DNA of 64,000 nucleotides, taken from assembly GCF_004331645.1 (NCBI RefSeq), contig NZ_SJSK01000001.1, positions 744,001 to 808,000 of the forward strand, read 5' to 3'. A model generated the notes under the pieces. It was not told the origin of the DNA, did not search any database, and was given only the letters and a program-made list of their open reading frames with translations. Made by a program: the position numbers and the translations under genes. Of the stretch, positions 59,240-64,000 are shown in pieces; within the stretch, counting starts at the first letter, position 1; every line of letters starts with the position of its first letter. Source of the stretch: Pedobacter frigiditerrae (GTDB lineage Bacteria > Bacteroidota > Bacteroidia > Sphingobacteriales > Sphingobacteriaceae).

Positions 59240-61747
59240 ATGAATAAGTTTTTCCTTTTACTAATTCTTGCATTAACCTCCTTTACCCCAAAATCTGCAA
59301 TAGATTCTAACAATAGCTGGATAAGAATAAATTTACTAGGCTATCAACCTAAATCTGTTAAAGTTGCTATTTGGGCGAGCAAAACTAATCAGGTTCCTGA
59401 TAAATTCGAGCTAATTGACCAAAAAGGAAAGGTAGTTTACACTTCAAGTAATATCAAATCTTTTGGTGATTATGGTCCATTTACAGCAACTGCCAGGTTA
59501 AATTTTTCAGATTTTAAAACACCGGGAAAATATTTCATTCGCATTTCAGAAATCAAATCTCCAGAAATAATTATAGGTGATGAAGTTTATCGCCACACGG
59601 CAGACTTCGCCTTGCGTTACATGCGTCAACAACGAAGTGGATTTAATCCTTACCTACAAGACAGTTGCCATACTCACGATGGTTTTGTTTTATACGGTGC
59701 AAGAGCTGGCATAAAAGATAGCACACATATCGATGCATCTGGTGGATGGCATGATGCAAGTGATTATTTGCAATATTCTACAACCTCTGCTAATGCAACC
59801 TATCATTTATTAATGGCTTATAGAGATTTTCCTCAGGTATTTGCCGATATAAAAAAAGCGAATGGTTTGGATGGTAAAAATGGCATTGCCGATGTATTGG
59901 ATGAAGCAAAATGGGGATTAGATTGGTTGTTAAAAATGCATCCGAAGGATAATATCATGTTTAATCAGCTTGCGGATGATAGAGACCATATTTCGATGAG
60001 AATTCCGAAAGAAGATAGTCAATATGGAAAAGGTTTCGAACGACCTTTATACTACATAGATGGCGAACCTCAACAACGCGGCAAGTTCATGAACAACACC
60101 AAAGGCACAAGTTCTACTGCGGCTAAATTTGCAAGTGCTTTTGCGCTGGGTTCTAGCATATTCGTAAAATCTAATGAAACTTATGCCCAAAACTTAGGTA
60201 AAAAAGCAAAAAGTGCTTTGGCTTATGCGAACATTAAAAAAGGCGTAACACAAACGGTCTCGGTAAAATCTCCTTACATCTACGCTGAAGACAACTGGGT
60301 TGATGATATGGAATTGGCTTATGCTTCCATTCCTTTAGTAGATAAAAAATATTTGAATAAGAGTTCGAAGGAAGCTCTGAACTATGCCAAATTAGAACCG
60401 GTTACACCTTGGCTAACAAAAGATACCGCGAACCATTATCAATATTATCCTTTTGTAAATATTGGACATTATGAATTATCGAAACTCAATCCGACGATGC
60501 GCAAACAATTGACTGGATATTATAAACTAGGGATTGAGCGCGTTTGGGAAAGGGCACAGAAAAATGCATTTTATCGGGGCATCCCATTTATATGGTGTAG
60601 CAATAACTTGACTGTTGCCTTTGCACAACAATGTTTTTGGTATAAAAAGTTAAGTGACGAAGATACTTTTACGGAATTGGAACAGGCAAACTTCGATTGG
60701 CTTTTTGGATGTAATCCTTGGGGAACGAGTATGGTTTATGGTTTGCCTACTTGGGGTGATACACCTGTTGACCCACATTCTGCATTTTCACATTTAAAGC
60801 AATATCCAATTGATGGTGGCTTGGTTGATGGACCGGTTTACACGAGTATCTACAAAAACCTAATCGGAATTCAATTGACCAAGCCTGATGATTACGCTGA
60901 ATTTCAAAGTGATTTAGCAGTTTATCATGATGATTATGGAGATTACAGCACCAATGAACCCACAATGGACGGGACAGCTTCCCTCATCTATTTGTTGGCA
61001 GCATTTGATAGCAGGGTAAAAACTTTGCCTAAGGAATTTCAAGCAGAATTAGGGGCTATTACCAGAGGGAAAAAGACAGAAAAAAAGATTGCCTTAGTTT
61101 TTACAGGGGATGAATTTGCTGACGGCGGAAATAGTATCAATAAAACATTGGTTGATGAAAATGTAAGGGCTTCTTTCTTTTTAACTGGTCGATTTTACGG
61201 AAAATTTAAAAACATAAAACTTATTCAGTCTTTAAAGGCAAATGGCAATTATTTAGGCGCTCATTCAAATGCCCATTTATTATATAATGATTGGACTAAA
61301 AGAGACAGTTTGTTGGTTTCGGAACTTCAGTTTAAAAGTGATTTGATATGGAATTATGGAGCAATGGAAAAGTTTGGGATAAGGATGGATAGTGCGAAAT
61401 ATTTCCTTCCTCCGTATGAGTGGTACAATCAACAAATTGCAGATTGGACAAGCCAAATGGATTTACAATTGATAAATTTCACTTCGGGCACTCGTTCTAA
61501 TGCAGATTACACTTATCCAGAATTGGGAAAATCTTATAGAAGTAGTGATGAAATTTATAAATCGATAATTGAGTATGATAAAAGTAAACCAGATGGTTTA
61601 AATGGCTTTATTTTTTTACTGCATATAGGAACAGACCCAAGAAGAACAGACAAACTTTATGATAGATTGCCAGAATTGATTAAATATTTGAAGAAAGAGG
61701 GGTATGAACTAGTCAAAATCAACGAATTATTAAAAACAGAGCGTTAA
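59240..61747 (+). CDS. GH9 glycosidase fused to a polysaccharide deacetylase domain
   Basis: The 835-residue exported protein has a signal peptide (MNKFFLLLILALTSFTPKSA) and an N-terminal Ig-like CelD_N domain (about 25-115). The GH9 (alpha/alpha)6 barrel follows, with WHDASDY (Asp172, Asp175) and catalytic Glu573 in STNEPTMDG. From about 612 to the end is a NodB-type deacetylase domain with TGDEFADG (Asp624), HSNAH (His675, His679) and a C-terminal IFLLHIG. GH9 includes cellulases and exo-glucosaminidases, so the joined deacetylase points to chitin or chitosan oligosaccharides (inference). The ATG at 59240 opens the leader. The frame from 59129 does not. Confidence 0.9.
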   Translation: MNKFFLLLILALTSFTPKSAIDSNNSWIRINLLGYQPKSVKVAIWASKTNQVPDKFELIDQKGKVVYTSSNIKSFGDYGPFTATARLNFSDFKTPGKYFIRISEIKSPEIIIGDEVYRHTADFALRYMRQQRSGFNPYLQDSCHTHDGFVLYGARAGIKDSTHIDASGGWHDASDYLQYSTTSANATYHLLMAYRDFPQVFADIKKANGLDGKNGIADVLDEAKWGLDWLLKMHPKDNIMFNQLADDRDHISMRIPKEDSQYGKGFERPLYYIDGEPQQRGKFMNNTKGTSSTAAKFASAFALGSSIFVKSNETYAQNLGKKAKSALAYANIKKGVTQTVSVKSPYIYAEDNWVDDMELAYASIPLVDKKYLNKSSKEALNYAKLEPVTPWLTKDTANHYQYYPFVNIGHYELSKLNPTMRKQLTGYYKLGIERVWERAQKNAFYRGIPFIWCSNNLTVAFAQQCFWYKKLSDEDTFTELEQANFDWLFGCNPWGTSMVYGLPTWGDTPVDPHSAFSHLKQYPIDGGLVDGPVYTSIYKNLIGIQLTKPDDYAEFQSDLAVYHDDYGDYSTNEPTMDGTASLIYLLAAFDSRVKTLPKEFQAELGAITRGKKTEKKIALVFTGDEFADGGNSINKTLVDENVRASFFLTGRFYGKFKNIKLIQSLKANGNYLGAHSNAHLLYNDWTKRDSLLVSELQFKSDLIWNYGAMEKFGIRMDSAKYFLPPYEWYNQQIADWTSQMDLQLINFTSGTRSNADYTYPELGKSYRSSDEIYKSIIEYDKSKPDGLNGFIFLLHIGTDPRRTDKLYDRLPELIKYLKKEGYELVKINELLKTER

Positions 61748-61775
61748 AGGCATAAATATTTTTAAAATAAATATT

Positions 61776-61783
61776 TACCTTTG
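61776..61783 (+). promoter_or_regulatory. -7 element before the 60-residue membrane protein gene
   Basis: TACCTTTG exactly matches TAnnTTTG. It lies 20 bases before the ATG at 61804. Confidence 0.5.
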
Positions 61784-61803
61784 GACACAAATTATATACA
61801 AAA

Positions 61804-61986
61804 ATGAGTACAGAAGAAAATAAAAACAGTTTTGAGTGGGTGTGGTACGTTATTGGTCTTTTAACTGGTATGTTAGCAGTTTTAGCCGTTACCACTAGTT
61901 TTGGTTATGTAGTTTTAGGCGGTATTTTAGGTCTAATCTTCGCTGCTGTATTTTTAAATAAAATTGTAAAAGGCCGCGAATACTAG
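61804..61986 (+). CDS. Small two-segment membrane protein, unknown
   Basis: The 60-residue protein has a charged N-terminus (MSTEENKNSFEW) and two hydrophobic stretches (VWYVIGLLTGMLAVLAV; YVVLGGILGLIFAAVFL), ending KIVKGREY. It has its own promoter-like box. No family is recognised, but the sequence reads as a genuine gene. Confidence 0.75.
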   Translation: MSTEENKNSFEWVWYVIGLLTGMLAVLAVTTSFGYVVLGGILGLIFAAVFLNKIVKGREY

Positions 61987-62014
61987 GTCTTTAGATAATT
62001 TATTCTTTTTTGCC

Positions 62015-62584
62015 ATGAAGAAATTAAGTTTATGCCTTATGTTGGCATTGTTTGGTATTGCAGTAAATGCGCAAACAACTCCTGTCAAATTTCCAAATGT
62101 AGATGCAAGCCCCATGGATGCATTATATTATCCTTTAAATGCTGTAAAAGTTAAAAAGGATGATACGTCATTGCCAATTATCAAAGTAGTTTATTCTCGT
62201 CCGATGAAAAAAGGGAGAGAGATTTTTGGGGTATTGGAGCAGTTTGACAAAGTTTGGCGCTTAGGAGCAAATGAAAATACCGAAATCTATTTCAGGAAAT
62301 CAGTTATCATTGGGGGAAAAAAAATAAAGACAGGAACATATAGTTTATTTGCTATTCCGACTAAGGATAAATGGACAATAATTGTAAATAAACAAACTGA
62401 TAGATGGGGAGCTTTTAACTATGATCAGGCAAAAGACGTAGTGAGAGTTGATGTTCCTATAACAAGGTTCGAAAAAGTGTTAGAAGCTTTTTCTATGACA
62501 TTTACAGAAGCTAATGATGGTGCTAATTTAGTGATGGCTTGGGATACAACGCAGGCGATATTGCCAATTAAGTTTAAGAAATAG
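62015..62584 (+). CDS. DUF2911 family exported protein
   Basis: The 189-residue protein has a signal peptide (to VNAQTTP) and a DUF2911 domain: VYSRPMKKGREIFG near residue 59, VWRLGANENTEI near 82, KTGTYSLFAIPT near 105 and WGAFNYD near 126. The family is common in Bacteroidetes and has no known function. Confidence 0.9.
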   Translation: MKKLSLCLMLALFGIAVNAQTTPVKFPNVDASPMDALYYPLNAVKVKKDDTSLPIIKVVYSRPMKKGREIFGVLEQFDKVWRLGANENTEIYFRKSVIIGGKKIKTGTYSLFAIPTKDKWTIIVNKQTDRWGAFNYDQAKDVVRVDVPITRFEKVLEAFSMTFTEANDGANLVMAWDTTQAILPIKFKK

Positions 62585-62595
62585 TTTTTAACCAT

Positions 62596-62639
62596 ATGCA
62601 TAGAAAAAGGGAAGCTAAAACTTCCCTTTTTCTATGCAT
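62596..62639. terminator. Terminator after the DUF2911 gene
   Basis: ATGCATAGAAAAAGGGAAG - CTAAAA - CTTCCCTTTTTCTATGCAT is a perfect 19-base stem with a six-base loop. The stem itself supplies the T-run. Confidence 0.8.
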
Positions 62640-62644
62640 TTATA

Positions 62645-62680
62645 ATTTTAACCGCAAAGAAACAAAGAGCGCAAAGAAAA
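62645..62680. repeat. ACC(A/G)CAAAGAxAC interspersed element, copy 3
   Basis: AACCGCAAAGAAACAAAGAG, then CGCAAAGAAAACC. It is related to the elements at 39283 and 42077. Confidence 0.4.
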
Positions 62681-62720
62681 CCATATAAGAAATATAAGTT
62701 TATATCAATGCCTTATATTG

Positions 62721-63212
62721 TTAATTTCCCTTTTTCTGTGCGTTTATATTTCTCTTCCTCAAGAAACTATCTAAGTATAATAACCCCAAAGCTACATCAA
62801 CTAATACGAAGACTTGGATTGTAGTTGCATTTATATATTTACCAGCATCAAAATTGATGGTGGGCATTTTGAAATCAAAACTTGCACCGCTTGTTGCAAT
62901 GGCATAAATGAATATGCCAATTATAGATAGAGCGAAAAATGCGCCAATGCTATAAATAATTCGATTGTCTATTTTTGTTTTTAACGCAACAGGCTTCAAT
63001 TCTAAATTTACCTTGTCCATTACATTACGGGTAAAGGACATAGAAGGTTCTTCAAAATCTAATTGATTAAGTTCGTTATGAACGGCCAATAATTCTTGAT
63101 AAGCGCTATGATATTGAATATTGACAGTTATCTTTTTTTCAATTTCAATTTTTTCTTCGACAGTAAAATTACCGTCGATGTAGTTCCAAAGTTGTTCTTC
63201 TATCGTGTTCAT
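62721..63212 (-). CDS. Putative anti-sigma factor, membrane-anchored
   Basis: The 163-residue protein has a cytosolic helical N-part (EEQLWNYIDGNFTVEEKIEIEKK, typical of anti-sigma domains but without the zinc HxxxCxxC motif). One membrane segment (IIYSIGAFFALSIIGIFIYAIA) lies near residue 84 and a second hydrophobic stretch (TTIQVFVLVDVALGLLYLD) near 131. Its start overlaps the sigma factor's stop by four bases, which supports a regulator pair. Confidence 0.8.
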   Translation of the reverse strand: MNTIEEQLWNYIDGNFTVEEKIEIEKKITVNIQYHSAYQELLAVHNELNQLDFEEPSMSFTRNVMDKVNLELKPVALKTKIDNRIIYSIGAFFALSIIGIFIYAIATSGASFDFKMPTINFDAGKYINATTIQVFVLVDVALGLLYLDSFLRKRNINAQKKGN

Positions 63213-63793
63213 ATCAATTCCTTAACTTCATCCTTTAACAAATATTGTAATTTTTCTTTTAATCGTTGTCTCGCCCTGTGCAATTTTACCTTAACGGTAT
63301 TGGGCTCCATACTTAAGGCTTCACCAATTTCATCTAAACTTTGTTCGCCCTTATAAAACAGGGTGATGATTGCTGCATCATCTGGTAAAAGCATATCAAT
63401 TGCTTGGCTTAAATAGGCATAACTTGATTTCTTTTCAGCCGAATTACTGGCGTCAAAATCATTTCCATTGTTGGCAATTTGTAATACGTTTTCATCATCA
63501 TTTATAGATTGAGTATCCAATCTTTTTTTGCGAAGAAAAGTCATAGCAGTGGTATAAGTTATTGTATAAAGCCAAGTAGAAAATTTAGATGTTTGTTTAA
63601 ATGTTCCCAATGCTCTATAGGCCTTAACAAAAACATCTTGTGCAACTTCCTCGGCATCTTCCCTGTTTTTTGCGAAACGTATTGCCAGTGTAAATACAAA
63701 GCGCTGATGGCGTTTAACTAACACCGCATATTGTGCGGTATCGCCATTCAGCACTGCTGTAATTAAATCTAAATCTGTTTCCTTTTGCTGCAT
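63209..63793 (-). CDS. ECF-type RNA polymerase sigma factor
   Basis: The 194-residue sigma-70 family ECF factor has region 2 (KRHQRFVFTLAIRFAKNREDAEEVAQDVFVKAYRAL, about residues 23-58) and region 4 (LPDDAAIITLFYKGEQSLDEIGEALSMEPNTVKVKLHRARQRL, about 134-176). With the overlapping anti-sigma gene it should form an envelope-stress type switch (inference). Confidence 0.93.
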   Translation of the reverse strand: MQQKETDLDLITAVLNGDTAQYAVLVKRHQRFVFTLAIRFAKNREDAEEVAQDVFVKAYRALGTFKQTSKFSTWLYTITYTTAMTFLRKKRLDTQSINDDENVLQIANNGNDFDASNSAEKKSSYAYLSQAIDMLLPDDAAIITLFYKGEQSLDEIGEALSMEPNTVKVKLHRARQRLKEKLQYLLKDEVKELI

Positions 63794-64000
63794 AAGATAT
63801 AACTAAGACGCAAGGTTTTTGGATTAGGTTACAGTAGAAGGATTAATTGTTCTAGAAATGGTTAACTGTGTAAAATGTATAATCGTTTAACTGTTGTATA
63901 TAACATAAAGTTCGCATTTAAATTCGATTAACCAGTTCAATCATTTAACCAATTAACCAAACTTCTTCATCTTTTTTCACACAGGGTGTAACCTAATTTT
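63794..64000. other. Upstream region of the sigma factor gene, window end
   Basis: No gene visible. It contains several TTAACCA motifs in both directions (63860-63960), like those between hutI and xth at 27405-27480, which may be a low-grade interspersed repeat or binding sites. Confidence 0.4.

Overview
The window is AT-rich chromosomal DNA of a Bacteroidota bacterium, most likely Sphingobacteriaceae and Pedobacter-like. Supporting signs are a fused LpxC-FabZ, the type IX secretion regulator PorX, DUF4175, HYC_CC_PP, DUF3347 and DUF6952 proteins, many exported hydrolases, and promoters of the Bacteroidetes form TTTG-N19-22-TAnnTTTG. No rRNA, tRNA, CRISPR array, transposase or prophage was seen. 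All species-level statements are inference.

Layout. 1-2101 is the N-terminal part of a DUF4175 membrane protein that leaves the window. 2254-7268 holds a GDPD-GH16 fusion enzyme, a cold-shock protein, a putative lipoprotein, a phosphodiester glycosidase and an aspartyl protease with a PDZ domain. 7322-13312 is a tight plus-strand run: PBP4-type carboxypeptidase, esterase, GH18, AONS-like PLP enzyme, histidine phosphatase and MFS transporter. It faces a VanX-like dipeptidase and alanine dehydrogenase (13344-15257). Together they suggest cell-wall peptide and alanine salvage. 15390-28251 is mostly housekeeping: tsaE, porX, an HD phosphohydrolase, the lipid A genes lpxD / lpxC-fabZ / lpxA, an ABC ATPase, a possible small RNA, efp, a formyl-THF cyclo-ligase, hutG/hutI and exonuclease III.

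29204-38185 is a copper-handling island: HYC_CC_PP protein, HMA-domain protein, Met-rich outer-membrane protein, DUF3347 protein, a regulator joining an HMA-like CxxC domain to an AraC helix-turn-helix, a YgiD-like dioxygenase, a CPx-type copper ATPase, and a multicopper oxidase that appears fused to a CopB-like outer-membrane barrel. 38187-48076 is metabolic and proteolytic. It includes two tandem M14 carboxypeptidase-like proteins, the first of which has lost the catalytic residues, followed by an S9 peptidase. 48553-49764 is a peroxiredoxin / thioredoxin / DUF6952 redox operon. 50883-53468 is PEP carboxylase. 53811-58404 is a TetR-controlled tripartite drug efflux operon whose palindromic operator fills the promoter spacer. 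After a gene-poor stretch with an 11-bp periodic array come a GH9-deacetylase fusion, small proteins, and an ECF sigma / anti-sigma pair.

Non-coding structure is rich. Several families of short interspersed repeats and hairpins lie between genes, and four genes have the -7 element only 3-4 bases before the ATG, which predicts leaderless mRNAs.
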